Shown: positions 1 through 8,570, counted from the stretch's first letter. The stretch: DNA of 64,000 nt from Bradyrhizobium icense (GCF_001693385.1 NZ_CP016428.1:4836001-4900000); one strand, 5' to 3'. Numbers and translations are program-made. Notes: generated by a model not told the origin, from the sequence alone.

Positions 1-537
1 TGGCTGCGGCTATACGCCCGCGACCAATCGATACCGCGCATCTCGGAATACCAGCCGGCGCGGATCGAGGACGAACTTCCCGACCTGGTGTTCTACACCG
101 TCGATACCAGCACGCAGCCGCCGCGCCTGACCATCCAGAGCAACGGCACGAGGATGTCGACGGCTTATGGCAATACCGGCAAGGGCCGCTATCTTAACGA
201 GTACCTCGGCGCAAGGCTCGCTCCGATCGTGATGCCGGTCTACCATGAATGCATCGCGCGCCGCCTTCCTGCCTATTCCATCGCCAATATCGATGACATC
301 TACGGGCGAATCGTCGCCTATGAGCGGCTGTTGCTGCCGTTCTCGGATGACGGCAGCGTCACTCATATCATCGCTTCACTGAAAACCATCAGCGACGATG
401 GCGGCTTCGAGATCAAGAATCTGATGCGCGGAAACGACAAACTGGCGGTGCCGAAGCTTCGCACCATCATCGACCGCAATCTCTTCCATCGCGCGCCTGG
501 CCGCATTCCGTCCGGCGACGTACTCGAATTCGGTTAG
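1..537 (+). CDS. PAS_5 family protein, 5' truncated by window edge
   Basis: The frame is open from the first base and ends at a TAG at 535-537, so the start lies outside the window; the GTG at 88 is only an internal codon. The 178 visible residues match the next gene along their length: both have a loop reading YERLLLPF followed by a GGFxIxNLM segment. That arrangement is typical of the PAS_5 (PF07310) proteins that are multicopy in Bradyrhizobium. These are presumed cytoplasmic sensory or regulatory single-domain proteins, and the ligand is not known. The gene sits 6 bp upstream of its paralogue, so the two are probably co-transcribed after a tandem duplication. Confidence 0.75.
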   Translation, partial: WLRLYARDQSIPRISEYQPARIEDELPDLVFYTVDTSTQPPRLTIQSNGTRMSTAYGNTGKGRYLNEYLGARLAPIVMPVYHECIARRLPAYSIANIDDIYGRIVAYERLLLPFSDDGSVTHIIASLKTISDDGGFEIKNLMRGNDKLAVPKLRTIIDRNLFHRAPGRIPSGDVLEFG

Positions 538-543
538 GGCGCG

Positions 544-1167
544 ATGGAGTTCGTCAGTTCCGATCCGTCGGTCGTCAGATCGATCAGGCAGCGCGACCTT
601 CTGAACGCGTGGTTGCGCGCGGCTAGCAAGCAGCGGGGTATGCCACTCCTCCGTGATTTTCAGCCGGACCGCGTCGCCGACGAGATGGTCGACATGATGG
701 AATACGATGTCGTCGGCGAGGGCGACGGCGCGCGCTTTCTGATTACGCATGAAGGCGCCAGGCTGGCTACCATTTACGGCAGCGACCACATCGATCCAGC
801 CGAACGGACCAACCGTTTTCTCGACGACGCTGTTGGCCCCGAACGATACGCCAGGGTGGTCGCATCGTATCGTGCTTGCCTGCGGCACAAGCGGCCGGCC
901 TATTCGATCTCGACGGTGCAGGATGCCGACGGCAAGGACGTCTCCTATGAACGGCTGCTGTTGCCGTTCGGCGAGGGCGACGCGGTCAAGCAGATCGTCG
1001 GTTCCTTCAAGAGCATCAGCATCGAAGGCGGGTTCAAGATCAGCAATCTCATGGGTCTGAGACCGAGGGCCGAGCCCATGATTCTGGTCAGGGCCATCAT
1101 CGATCGTCATTTCGTGCCAGCTTCGGCAAACACGTATTCTGCCGACGAAATTGTCGAGCTCGACTAG
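544..1167 (+). CDS. PAS_5 family protein, second copy of tandem pair
   Basis: This is a 207-residue protein. The N-terminal part (about 1-55) carries a WLRAASKQRGMPLLRDF-like lead typical of the family. The core (about 55-165) includes SYERLLLPF and GGFKISNLM, aligning with the upstream truncated gene and supporting PAS_5 (PF07310). The start ATG at 544 follows the previous stop by 6 bp, so translation is probably coupled. No output domain (kinase, HTH, GGDEF) is attached, so it is probably a stand-alone sensor. Its stop overlaps the 3' end of the convergent ArsC-like gene by 4 bp. The function beyond the family name is unknown. Confidence 0.8.
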   Translation: MEFVSSDPSVVRSIRQRDLLNAWLRAASKQRGMPLLRDFQPDRVADEMVDMMEYDVVGEGDGARFLITHEGARLATIYGSDHIDPAERTNRFLDDAVGPERYARVVASYRACLRHKRPAYSISTVQDADGKDVSYERLLLPFGEGDAVKQIVGSFKSISIEGGFKISNLMGLRPRAEPMILVRAIIDRHFVPASANTYSADEIVELD

Positions 1168-1535
1168 GTCTTCCGTCCGCGCGGCTTCGACGCGACTTCC
1201 TTGGCATAGATGTCCGGCTTGAATCCGACCAGCAATTTGCCACCGAGATCGAGCACCGGCCGTTTGATCATCGAGGGCTGCGCCAGCATCAGCGCCAGTG
1301 CCTTGCGCTCGTTCAGCCCTTCCTTGTCGCTGTCCGGCAGCTTCTTGAACGTCGTGCCGGCGCGATTGAGCAGCGTTTCCCAGCCGAGCTCGTCGGACCA
1401 TTGCTTGAGCTTGTCCTTGGCTATCCCGGCAAGCTTGTAGTCGTGAAAGTCGTAGGCCACGCCGTGATCGTCGAGCCAGGCGCGCGCCTTCTTCATGGTG
1501 TCGCAGTTCTTGATGCCGTAGATGGTGATGGGCAT
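1164..1535 (-). CDS. ArsC/Spx-family (YffB-like) reductase
   Basis: A 123-residue protein with a thioredoxin-like fold. The N-terminus reads YGIKNCDTMKKA, with a single redox Cys near residue 10, as in the YffB/ArsC/Spx family rather than a CxxC thioredoxin. The central TxFKKLP and the C-terminal IKRPVL segment (about 88-93) match the conserved ArsC-family arginine region. Members use glutathione or mixed disulfides; a true arsenate-reductase role is not implied because no ars genes are adjacent. It converges on the PAS_5 gene with a 4-bp overlap. Length and start fit the family. Confidence 0.85.
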   Translation of the reverse strand: MPITIYGIKNCDTMKKARAWLDDHGVAYDFHDYKLAGIAKDKLKQWSDELGWETLLNRAGTTFKKLPDSDKEGLNERKALALMLAQPSMIKRPVLDLGGKLLVGFKPDIYAKEVASKPRGRKT

Positions 1536-1647
1536 TGTCGTTGCATTCCGGAATGTCGTTATTGGTCCTGCCGGACCGGATTAGCGTTAAGCAGATTGGC
1601 GAATCTATCATAGATTGATGCATCTTTTCCTGCCGGGGGCCAAACCG

Positions 1648-1806
1648 ATGGAATTCACCGTATTGTTTCTGGCCATGGTCATCGTGATGCTGATCGCCTG
1701 GCGCGGTCGGCGTCCGCTGGCGCTCGGCCTGTTCGGGGTCGTGCTGATCGCCTGCGTCGCTACTTATCTGCATCACGCGACCGATACGCTGAAACTGTCG
1801 TTCTGA
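1648..1806 (+). CDS. DUF5993 small membrane protein
   Basis: A 52-residue protein, counted from the ATG at 1648 (MEFTVLFLAM...). An ATG 33 bp upstream is in frame but adds an atypical leader. Two hydrophobic helices fill most of the sequence, separated by a short WRGRRP basic turn, so it should be an inner-membrane protein. It lies 7 bp before dsbB. Small proteins of this DUF5993 type are commonly found next to DsbB, suggesting an accessory role in disulfide formation. No catalytic residues are visible. Confidence 0.7.
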   Translation: MEFTVLFLAMVIVMLIAWRGRRPLALGLFGVVLIACVATYLHHATDTLKLSF

Positions 1807-1813
1807 GGCACGC

Positions 1814-2371
1814 ATGACCCAGGCGCGTGCCATTGCGCTGAACGCACTCAGCCTCTACGCGGTGGCGACGGTGCTGGCGGCGGCCTATGCAGCGCAGTTC
1901 ATTCTTCATGAGCTGCCCTGCCCGCTCTGCCTGCTGCAGCGCATCCTGTTCGCGGCACTGGCCGTCGGTCCGATCCTCAATATCCGCTTCGGCCCCCGTC
2001 CCAGCCATTATGCGATGTCGCTGCTGGCGGCGGTGGCAGGCGCTGCCGCATCGACCCGCCAGGTACTGCTGCACATCTTGCCTGGCGACGCCGGCTACGG
2101 TTCGGCGCTGCTCGGCTATCACTACTATACCTGGGCGCTGATCGGCTTCGTTGCCGCTATCGTGCTGCTCGCGGCGATCCTGCTGTTCGATCGCCAGTTC
2201 GAGGAAGACGGCGCCGTGCTGCCGGTCACCGGCGGCGCCTTCGCGCAAATCGCGGTATGGCTCGTGATCGCGCTCACGGCGGCCAATGTAGTGACGACGC
2301 TGCTCGAATGCGGCTTCGGCGCCTGTGCCGACAATCCGATCGTGTACGAACTGCTCAAGCACGCCGCTTAA
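1814..2371 (+). CDS. dsbB: disulfide bond formation protein B
   Basis: This 185-residue inner-membrane protein would reoxidise periplasmic DsbA and pass electrons to quinone. Four hydrophobic helices are visible. The first periplasmic cysteine pair is in ELPCPLCLLQR (about residues 34-39), the classic DsbB CxxC followed by the quinone-binding arginine. The second pair is probably represented by the two cysteines in LLECGFGACADNP near the C-terminus, which is unusual in placement compared with E. coli DsbB but common in alphaproteobacterial forms. It forms a two-gene unit with the upstream DUF5993 gene and overlaps the convergent GST gene by 4 bp. Confidence 0.85.
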   Translation: MTQARAIALNALSLYAVATVLAAAYAAQFILHELPCPLCLLQRILFAALAVGPILNIRFGPRPSHYAMSLLAAVAGAAASTRQVLLHILPGDAGYGSALLGYHYYTWALIGFVAAIVLLAAILLFDRQFEEDGAVLPVTGGAFAQIAVWLVIALTAANVVTTLLECGFGACADNPIVYELLKHAA

Positions 2372-3072
2372 GGCCGCTTGGGTATCTCCAGCCCGCGCTG
2401 CACCGCCGGCCGGGCGAGCCCGCGTTCCAGCCATGCCGGCACCTGCTTCAGCGTATCGAACGCGACGAGATCGCGCGCACCGTAGAAGCCGATCAGGTTG
2501 CGCACCCAGCCGAGCATGGAAATATCGGCGATGGTATATTCGTCGTCCATGATCCATTGCCGTCCGGCAAGCCGCATTTCCACCACATCGAGCAGGCGCT
2601 TCGACTCAGCGACATAGCGATCGAGCGGACGCTTGTCGGCATACTCCTTGCCGGCGAATTTGTGGAAAAAGCCGACCTGCCCGAACATCGGTCCGATCCC
2701 GCCCATCTGGAAATGTACCCACTGGATGGTCTGGTATCGCCGCGCCGGATCGGCCGGCAGAAGCTTACCGGTCTTGTCAGCGAGATATTGCAGGATCGCG
2801 CCGGACTCGAATAGCGGCAGCGGTCTGCCTCCGGGACCATCCGGATCGAGGATGGCCGGGATCTTGCCGTTCGGATTCAGCGACAGGAATTCCGGTGTCT
2901 TCTGGTCGTCCTTGTTGAAGTCAACCAGATGCACCTCGTAGGGCAAGCCGATCTCTTCCAGCATGATCGAGACCTTGACGCCGTTCGGCGTCGGCAGCGA
3001 ATAGAGCTGAAGGCGATCGGGATGTTTGGCGGGCCAGCGCTTGGTGATCGAAAAGGCGGAGAGATCGGTCAT
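2368..3072 (-). CDS. glutathione S-transferase family disulfide-bond oxidoreductase (YfcG/YghU-like)
   Basis: A 234-residue protein with an N-terminal thioredoxin-like domain (LYSLPTPNGVKVSIMLEEIG, about 22-42), the NPNGKIPAI cis-proline loop and the FESGAILQYLA glutathione site (about 88-100), then an all-helical C-terminal domain. The TPNGxKxxIxLEE signature is typical of the YfcG/YghU (Nu-class) group, which reduce disulfides with GSH. I chose the ATG at 3072 over an adjacent in-frame TTG. It is convergent with dsbB, which places two thiol-redox proteins side by side. Confidence 0.88.
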   Translation of the reverse strand: MTDLSAFSITKRWPAKHPDRLQLYSLPTPNGVKVSIMLEEIGLPYEVHLVDFNKDDQKTPEFLSLNPNGKIPAILDPDGPGGRPLPLFESGAILQYLADKTGKLLPADPARRYQTIQWVHFQMGGIGPMFGQVGFFHKFAGKEYADKRPLDRYVAESKRLLDVVEMRLAGRQWIMDDEYTIADISMLGWVRNLIGFYGARDLVAFDTLKQVPAWLERGLARPAVQRGLEIPKRP

Positions 3073-3150
3073 CAAAACTCGTTTTGCATGGTCGTTGTTG
3101 CGCGGCTAATGTACGGCCGATGCCGCATATAACAAGGGTCCGCACCGTTC

Positions 3151-4023
3151 ATGACCGATCAACCGTCTCCGGCGAAGCTCGGTCTGACCGATGAGGAGCT
3201 TGCGACTCATCCGACCATGTTCGCGGCTGATGCGCTGAAGGATCAGGTCGTCGTCGTAACGGGTGGGGCTGGCGGCATCGGGCGGGCGATCGCCTGGCTG
3301 TTCGCGCGGCTGGGGGCGCATGTTGCCGTGGTCGGGCGCGACGGAGGCAAGCTCGATGCGCTCGTCGCCCGATTGACGGGCCGAGGCCTCAAGGCATCCG
3401 CGCATGTCGCCGATATCAGGGAGCCCGACGCAGCGAGCGCCCTGTTCGATACGATCTGGGCCGCGCAAGGTCGCGTCGACTGCCTCATCAACAGCGCCGG
3501 AGGGCAATTTCCCCAAGCCGCGATCGATTTTTCGGTGAAGGGTTGGAATGCCGTCATCAACACCAATCTGAACGGCACCTGGTACATGATGCAGGCCGCA
3601 GCGCAACGCTGGCGCGACCACAAGCATCCCGGCAGCATCGTCAACATCGTGGTCGTTACGACGCATGGCCTCTACGGCATCGCGCACACGATTGCCGCGC
3701 GGAGCGGCGTCATCGGGCTGTCGCGCGCCGTCGCGGTCGAGTGGGCGCCCCTGAATATCCGGGTCAATTGCGTGGCGCCTGGCGCGATCGAAACTGAGGG
3801 ATGGAACGTCTATTCGCCGGAGGCGCGCGCCGCCTACCCGCGCTCGAACCCGATGATGCGCACAGGCTCACCCTGGGACATCGCCGAAGCCACTGTCTTT
3901 CTCGCCGGTCCTTCGGCCAACTTCGTCACCGGCGAAACGCTGACCGTGGACGGCGGCGGTCAGCTCTGGGGCGAAACCTGGACCACCGGCAAGCCCGCCT
4001 ATTTCGGCGGCGACGACAAATGA
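3151..4023 (+). CDS. SDR family oxidoreductase, 2,4-dienoyl-CoA-reductase-like, lacking YxxxK
   Basis: A 290-residue Rossmann-fold SDR. The dinucleotide motif TGGAGGIGRAIA lies near residues 37-48, the NSAGG motif near 115, and the PGAIETEG substrate loop near 210. Where a classical SDR has YxxxK before the helix, this protein reads TIAARSGV, so both Tyr and Lys are replaced. 2,4-dienoyl-CoA reductases also lack the classical Tyr, and the overall layout (long N-terminus, C-terminal WGETW tail) resembles that branch. The likely reaction is an NADPH-dependent enoyl- or dienoyl-CoA reduction, which is inference. It may be co-transcribed with the HAD phosphatase 22 bp downstream. Confidence 0.85.
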   Translation: MTDQPSPAKLGLTDEELATHPTMFAADALKDQVVVVTGGAGGIGRAIAWLFARLGAHVAVVGRDGGKLDALVARLTGRGLKASAHVADIREPDAASALFDTIWAAQGRVDCLINSAGGQFPQAAIDFSVKGWNAVINTNLNGTWYMMQAAAQRWRDHKHPGSIVNIVVVTTHGLYGIAHTIAARSGVIGLSRAVAVEWAPLNIRVNCVAPGAIETEGWNVYSPEARAAYPRSNPMMRTGSPWDIAEATVFLAGPSANFVTGETLTVDGGGQLWGETWTTGKPAYFGGDDK

Positions 4024-4045
4024 CACGCTGAAAGCCAGTTTCCCC

Positions 4046-4681
4046 ATGACACGCTATCGCCTTGCGATCTTCGACTTTGACGGCACGCTCGCCGACACGA
4101 TCGACTGGTTTCGCGCTTCCTTTCAGGACGTGATCGCGCGTTTCGACCTCAAGCCGACCACGCCGGAGGAACTGGAGGGGATGCGCGGGCTGTCGGCGCG
4201 GGAAATCATGGCGCGGCTGGGCGTGTCCATGTGGCAGCTTCCGGCCATCGTCAACGACATCCGAAAGCGCAAGCTTACGGCGGCGAACGAGACATCGCTG
4301 TTTGCCGGCATCCCGGAGATGCTTGCCGACCTTCAGCGCCTTGGCGTCAAGACCGCGATCGTCAGCTCCGACAGCGAGGCATCCGTCCGGCAGGTGCTCG
4401 GTCCCGCCACCGCCCTGATCGCCCGCTTTGACTGTGGCGCCGCGGTATTCGGCAAGCACTGGAAGTTTCGACGGGTCGCGCGACGGCTGCAAGCAAGGCC
4501 GGCGGAGACGATCTGCATTGGCGACGAGATCCGCGACATCGAAGCCGCCAAGGCGGCCGGGATGGATTCCGGCGCGGTGGCATGGGGCTACGCCCTGCCC
4601 GCCGCGCTGCAAGCGGCGGGTCCAACGCATTTCTTCAACTCGATCGAGGAGATGATGCAGAGGCTTGCCGCAACGAAATGA
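4046..4681 (+). CDS. HAD-superfamily hydrolase, phosphoglycolate-phosphatase-like
   Basis: A 211-residue HAD phosphatase. Motif I is FDFDGTLADT with nucleophile D10 and acid/base D12. Motif II is the Ser in IVSSDSE (about 110-116). The motif III Lys lies near GKHWKFRRV. Motif IV is CIGDEIRDIEAAK (about 154-166). A helical cap follows motif I, as in phosphoglycolate phosphatase and related subfamily IA enzymes. The substrate cannot be told from the sequence. It lies 22 bp after the SDR gene on the same strand. Confidence 0.88.
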   Translation: MTRYRLAIFDFDGTLADTIDWFRASFQDVIARFDLKPTTPEELEGMRGLSAREIMARLGVSMWQLPAIVNDIRKRKLTAANETSLFAGIPEMLADLQRLGVKTAIVSSDSEASVRQVLGPATALIARFDCGAAVFGKHWKFRRVARRLQARPAETICIGDEIRDIEAAKAAGMDSGAVAWGYALPAALQAAGPTHFFNSIEEMMQRLAATK

Positions 4682-4720
4682 TGCCATGCGGAGCTTCTGC
4701 CGTTTCGCTGCCGTGATCTG

Positions 4721-5260
4721 TCACGCGCGCAGGCACCATCGCGCGAGATGCCGATGGCCTCTCTGGCTGTGCACCAGCACGAACTCCGTCACGGTCCAGA
4801 CAACCGGTTCGACCGGATACTCGTCCACGCCGCGCGCGTCATACAGAAGCGTTACGTGCGGCGTGAAATTCGTGTTGGCAATCCGCCTTAGCCCTCTGCG
4901 CGCCATCGCGACACCGAGCATTTGCCGAAACGACTGCAAGCGGCGCAATCCCTTTTCGCCAATCAGGACAAACGGACGATTGCCCCGCCCGCGAAAGCTC
5001 GCCGTGCGATCGAACGAGACCTCGAACGGTGCGGTCCGCAATTCCGTGGCAGCGTCGCGTGCGGCGCAAAGCTGCCGGTCCGGCAAACCGCTGAGAGAGA
5101 ACAGCGAAACGTGCAGCCGGTCTGGCGCGATGAGCTTGCCATCGAATTTATGAGCGCGTTTGAGCACGCCTGCCACCCGATGGATCCGTTCCGCCGTACG
5201 CGCGTCAGGAACGACTGCGAGAAATAATCGGGCACTACTAGTGCTTGCAAACTTGTCCAT
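4721..5260 (-). CDS. 2'-5' RNA ligase / 2H phosphoesterase family protein (ThpR-like)
   Basis: A 179-residue 2H phosphoesterase. The two catalytic motifs are visible: HVSLFSL near residue 50 and HVTLLYD near residue 136, both HxS/TxΦ. The N-terminal RLFLAVVPD strand is typical of LigT/ThpR proteins. Bacterial members hydrolyse or form 2'-5' phosphodiester or 2',3'-cyclic phosphate bonds in RNA; the physiological substrate is usually unknown. It is a single-gene unit, transcribed away from the toxin-antitoxin pair. Confidence 0.85.
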   Translation of the reverse strand: MDKFASTSSARLFLAVVPDARTAERIHRVAGVLKRAHKFDGKLIAPDRLHVSLFSLSGLPDRQLCAARDAATELRTAPFEVSFDRTASFRGRGNRPFVLIGEKGLRRLQSFRQMLGVAMARRGLRRIANTNFTPHVTLLYDARGVDEYPVEPVVWTVTEFVLVHSQRGHRHLARWCLRA

Positions 5261-5320
5261 GGCAGACTAGAACAGATCATGAACCGGGAGCCTGAACAAG
5301 AACATCAAGCGAGCGAAATC

Positions 5321-5345
5321 CTTGTATTGTAAAACACACTACAAG
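5321..5345. promoter_or_regulatory. inverted repeat upstream of toxin-antitoxin operon, candidate operator
   Basis: CTTGTA (5321-5326) and TACAAG (5340-5345) are a perfect 6-bp inverted repeat with a 13-bp spacer. A TTGTATTGTA direct repeat overlaps the left arm. It lies about 30 bp before the antitoxin start. DUF1778 antitoxins are ribbon-helix-helix proteins that autorepress from such sites, so this is the best candidate operator. No binding is shown. Confidence 0.5.
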
Positions 5346-5374
5346 CTGTCTTGCCTTCTTCTGGAGATTCCCTG

Positions 5375-5677
5375 ATGGCGCGCGCCGTAAAACGGAAAGA
5401 CCATCCACTGTCGATGCGACTGCCCGAGACGGACATCGCGATTATCGATCGTGCGGCTACGTTGCGCGGCCATTCGCGCACCGATTTCGTGCGCGAAGCA
5501 GCGGTCCGCGCTGCAGAGGATATTTTAATGGAGACTGCACCCATTCGGATGAGTCCGGCGGGCTTCAAGGCTTTTGTCGAAGTTCTTTCGCAACCTGCGC
5601 GCCCGGTACCTGAAATGGTCGAACTGTTGCAACGCAAGGCTCCGTGGGAATCCAGGGACACAAAAGTTGAGAAATAG
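5375..5677 (+). CDS. DUF1778 (TacA-type) antitoxin
   Basis: A 100-residue protein from the ATG at 5375 (preceded by TGGAG). The N-terminal half, PLSMRLPETDIAIIDRAA...GHSRTDFVREAA (about 10-48), is a ribbon-helix-helix DNA-binding domain of the DUF1778 family. The C-terminal half is the toxin-neutralising tail. In characterised systems the antitoxin binds and blocks a GNAT toxin and autorepresses the operon. The toxin gene starts 3 bp after the stop, a typical type II layout. The inverted repeat at 5321-5345 is the likely operator. Confidence 0.88.
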   Translation: MARAVKRKDHPLSMRLPETDIAIIDRAATLRGHSRTDFVREAAVRAAEDILMETAPIRMSPAGFKAFVEVLSQPARPVPEMVELLQRKAPWESRDTKVEK

Positions 5678-5680
5678 AAG

Positions 5681-6208
5681 GTGGTCATTTCGGCTCCCGA
5701 ACCGATTGCCGCCGATCACGATGCCTCCGAGTTTTCCTGTAGCAAGCCGTCTCTGGATCGATGGTTGAAAACACGCGCGCTCTCCAATCAAGAGAAGGGT
5801 TTCACGGCCGTTTTGGTCGTGCATGAAGCCAATCGAGTCGTCGGCTATTACGGCCTCGCGCCGACGGCGGTCCTTCCTGCTATGCTGCCACGATCGATCC
5901 GCACCGGTCAGCCGCCCGACCCTGTTCCTTGCCTGCTGCTGGGACAGCTTGCGGCGGATCAAAACTACGCGAGTAAAGGAATTGGTACCGGGTTGCTTAA
6001 GCATGCGCTGCAACGTTGCGTAACAGCGGCCGGCCTGATTGGCGGGCGAGCGCTCATCGTCAATGCGGTCGACATCGAGGCCGCGGATTTCTGGATGCGG
6101 CGCGGTTTTGTTGCCTCAAAGGATCATCCGCTGATCCTGGTCAGGTCGATCGCCGACATAGCAGCGTCGATCCGGTCCGCGCATTCACGCAGCCAACCCT
6201 TCTCATAA
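5681..6208 (+). CDS. GNAT-family toxin (TacT-like) of type II toxin-antitoxin pair
   Basis: A 175-residue GNAT starting at GTG 5681. The CSKPSLDRWL opening and the GYYGLAPTAV strand match TacT/AtaT-type toxins, which acetylate the amino group of charged tRNAs. The acetyl-CoA loop is YASKGIGTGLL (about 106-116). Near the C-terminus, where TacT has a catalytic Tyr in an FY-x-x-GF context, this protein reads DFWMRRGF, with Trp in that place. It could therefore be weakened, or use another residue. It converges with the dehydratase gene, with a gap of only 4 bp. Confidence 0.85.
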   Translation: MVISAPEPIAADHDASEFSCSKPSLDRWLKTRALSNQEKGFTAVLVVHEANRVVGYYGLAPTAVLPAMLPRSIRTGQPPDPVPCLLLGQLAADQNYASKGIGTGLLKHALQRCVTAAGLIGGRALIVNAVDIEAADFWMRRGFVASKDHPLILVRSIADIAASIRSAHSRSQPFS

Positions 6209-6212
6209 CGCG

Positions 6213-7934
6213 TTACAACACACACCCATGATGCGCCGACGACACCAGCCGGATGTACTTGTCGTGCACCGATCCCGGGCGTATCGCGGCCAACGAGGCT
6301 GGTGCGCGCCAATCGGCCATGCGCCGCGCGATCTCCTCCGCTGACACTTCGAGATTCACGGTTCGGGCGCCAGGGTCGATGACAATGGTGTCGCCGTCGC
6401 GCACCGCAGCGATCGGGCCGCCGCGCGCGGCTTCCGGCGAGACGTGGCCGATCAGGATGCCATGCGAGACGCCGGAAAAGCGGCCGTCGGTAATCAGCGC
6501 GACGTCCTCACCGAGACCCTGTCCCTGCAACTGAATGGTCAGCATTACCATTTCCGGCATACCAGGACCGCCCACCGGGCCGACATTGCGCACGACGATG
6601 ACGTTGCCCGACACGATCTCGCCGGCGCGGATCGCGGCCATCGTATCGGCCTCGGACTCGAACACGCGCGCGGTGCCGCGAAATTGCCCCTTTTCGAGGG
6701 TCTTGCCCGATAGTTTGAGCAGGCAGCTCTCCGGTGCGAGATTGCCCTTCAAGACGCTGATGTGATTGTTCGCCGGGGCGATCGGTTTCGACACCGGAAA
6801 AACGATCTCCTGCGGCGGCATCTGCTCCAGCGACGGAACATCGGCGAGATTTTCCGCCAGCGTCTTGCCGGTAACCGTCATGACGTCGCCATGCAAGAGA
6901 CCTGCGCGCATCAGTTCCTTCATGACGACCGGCACGCCGCCGATCGCATGCAGGCTACCCATCGCGAACGGGCCATGCGGCTGCAAATTGGCGAGCAGCG
7001 GGACACGCTCGCCGACTTGCTGGATGCGTTCGATCGTGATCGGCACCTGGGCCTCGCGCGCGACCGCGAGCAGATGCAGGTACATATTGGTCGAGCCGCC
7101 CATTGCATAAACGGTCGAGATCGCATTTTCGAAGGCGCGCTCGGTCATGATGTCGCGTGGCCGGATGCCCGCTTGCATCAGCCGGTACAGGGCGTCGACC
7201 GAGGCGCGGGCCTGCGCGCGGACATCGGCGTGGATGTCGCTGCCGGCGTTGTAGTCGGCGGGGTGCGAGGCGCCGCACGGCAGCATCATGCCGATCGATT
7301 CCGCGATCGTGCTCATGGTGTTGGCGGTGAACATCGCGCCACAGGTGCCGCTGCCCGGCATCACGTTGCGTTCGACTTCCAGCAGCTCCTCGCCGGAGAG
7401 GCGGCCGGACTCACTGGCGGCGCGCGCCTCGGCGTAATCCATGATCGTCAGATTGTTACCTTTGCTCGCCCATGCGCCGAACGACACGCGGCCCGGCGTG
7501 CTGGTGCCGGGATAGAGCACGAGGCCGAAAGCATTCGTCCGCGCCAGCGGCATCAGCGCCGCAGCTCCCGTCTTGTCGCAACCGGAGATCACGATCATCG
7601 CATCGCCATGGTGCGCGTAATGACCGATCTCGAAACAGTCCGCGACAACGTCGCGCGACGCGAGACTATAACCCGCGGTCGGCGTGCCCTGCGTCAAGGC
7701 ATCCGACACCGCCGGCGCACCGACGACCAGCCCCTGCCCGCCGCGCTCGGCAAGAATTTCCACCAGGAGATCGGTGATAGCGCGAACGCGGTTGTTGCAG
7801 CGATGGGCGTTGGTCCAGGCGCTGGCGATGGTCACCACCGCATTGGTCTCGGCAGCGCGGTCCGGATCGAACCCGGCGGCGCGCAACTCCACCCGCGATC
7901 GCTTCCAATAGGTGCTGCTGTCTTGCGTTGTCAT
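6213..7934 (-). CDS. IlvD/Edd family dehydratase (dihydroxy-acid dehydratase-like)
   Basis: A 573-residue Fe-S dehydratase, taking the ATG at 7934 (MTTQDSST...) with GGAG 8-9 bases upstream. Cysteines of the [2Fe-2S] site are seen in HRCNN, SGCDKTG and [14 protein letters not shown]. The C-terminal [19 protein letters not shown] block is the family signature. It could be a second dihydroxy-acid dehydratase or a sugar-acid dehydratase of the IlvD/Edd branch; there are no other branched-chain amino-acid genes nearby, which favours a catabolic role. A longer in-frame N-terminus exists but runs through the 14-bp tandem repeat and is unlikely to be translated. Confidence 0.88.
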   Translation of the reverse strand: MTTQDSSTYWKRSRVELRAAGFDPDRAAETNAVVTIASAWTNAHRCNNRVRAITDLLVEILAERGGQGLVVGAPAVSDALTQGTPTAGYSLASRDVVADCFEIGHYAHHGDAMIVISGCDKTGAAALMPLARTNAFGLVLYPGTSTPGRVSFGAWASKGNNLTIMDYAEARAASESGRLSGEELLEVERNVMPGSGTCGAMFTANTMSTIAESIGMMLPCGASHPADYNAGSDIHADVRAQARASVDALYRLMQAGIRPRDIMTERAFENAISTVYAMGGSTNMYLHLLAVAREAQVPITIERIQQVGERVPLLANLQPHGPFAMGSLHAIGGVPVVMKELMRAGLLHGDVMTVTGKTLAENLADVPSLEQMPPQEIVFPVSKPIAPANNHISVLKGNLAPESCLLKLSGKTLEKGQFRGTARVFESEADTMAAIRAGEIVSGNVIVVRNVGPVGGPGMPEMVMLTIQLQGQGLGEDVALITDGRFSGVSHGILIGHVSPEAARGGPIAAVRDGDTIVIDPGARTVNLEVSAEEIARRMADWRAPASLAAIRPGSVHDKYIRLVSSAHHGCVL

Positions 7935-7942
7935 CGGGTGCT

Positions 7943-7984
7943 CCAGGCCTTCTGTTCCAGGCCTTCTGTTCCAGGTCTTCTGAT
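7943..7984. repeat. 14-bp tandem repeat, three copies, in 5' leader of dehydratase gene
   Basis: Two identical copies of CCAGGCCTTCTGTT (7943-7956 and 7957-7970) are followed by a third with two changes (7971-7984). Read on the minus strand, each copy contains an AGAAGG purine run resembling a Shine-Dalgarno sequence. The block lies 9-50 bases before the chosen start codon. Copy number may vary between strains. Confidence 0.85.
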
Positions 7985-8031
7985 TGATCGCACTGACGTC
8001 GGCGCCGGCCTGATTTGGCACTGAAACGAAT

Positions 8032-8382
8032 TCAGCCCGTCTTGCCGTCGTCAAAACTGACAATCACGGCAGCGTTGGCAATGATGATGGAGTCGCTTCC
8101 GCTCTCGGCAGGAATTTCCAGCCCGCCCCTCACCGCAGTCACATTCACCGTCCCGTAAGGCAGTTCCTTGGCAACGGCTGCCGTATCGACCCCGCTCGGG
8201 TCTGGAACCGCGACGGTAACCTCCACGAACATGTCGTTGGCGGTCTTTCCCAGCATTCGGAAAAAGCCGAGGCTGGAGTGACGGATGGCGTCCGACACGG
8301 CACGCTTGGCGGCCTTGGTCGCATCGCGTCCGTGAACGTCGACGCCCATGCCCATTTCGGTGATACAGCGGACGCGTGCCAT
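8032..8382 (-). CDS. Lin0512 family protein
   Basis: A 116-residue protein starting at the ATG at 8382 ([18 protein letters not shown]...), which is where the conserved family sequence begins. The glycine/valine-rich [11 protein letters not shown] start, the [15 protein letters not shown] helix and the repeating VEVTVAVP strands fit the Lin0512 family (small proteins of unknown function with a predicted ferredoxin-like alternation). No catalytic residues are known. It lies 97 bp upstream of the dehydratase on the same strand, and the pair may be co-transcribed. Confidence 0.75.
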   Translation of the reverse strand: MARVRCITEMGMGVDVHGRDATKAAKRAVSDAIRHSSLGFFRMLGKTANDMFVEVTVAVPDPSGVDTAAVAKELPYGTVNVTAVRGGLEIPAESGSDSIIIANAAVIVSFDDGKTG

Positions 8383-8570
8383 CGAATTCCTGCTTTCGTT
8401 TGAGCGAGAGAGGGAGAGACATATCAGTCGCCGGCGATTCATGCGAGCGACCAGCAAGCAAAGGCTTCGATCTGACTTCAGCGCGCCGGCCCCGGCATGA
8501 CAGTGGCGGCTGGAACCTGACGGTAACCTTGATCGTTGCCCGCCGAGTAAATCCAGTTCGAGGACGAGCC

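Noticed and set aside
376..1833. Long open frame on the minus strand across the PAS_5, ArsC-like and DUF5993 genes
   Set aside because: It overlaps three well-supported genes, is Arg/His-rich with no family sequence, and fits the usual antisense frame of high-GC coding DNA.
6213..8063. Longer N-terminus for the dehydratase starting at 8063
   Set aside because: It would overlap the Lin0512 gene end and translate the 14-bp tandem repeat; the ATG at 7934 has a good ribosome-binding site and the family-like start.
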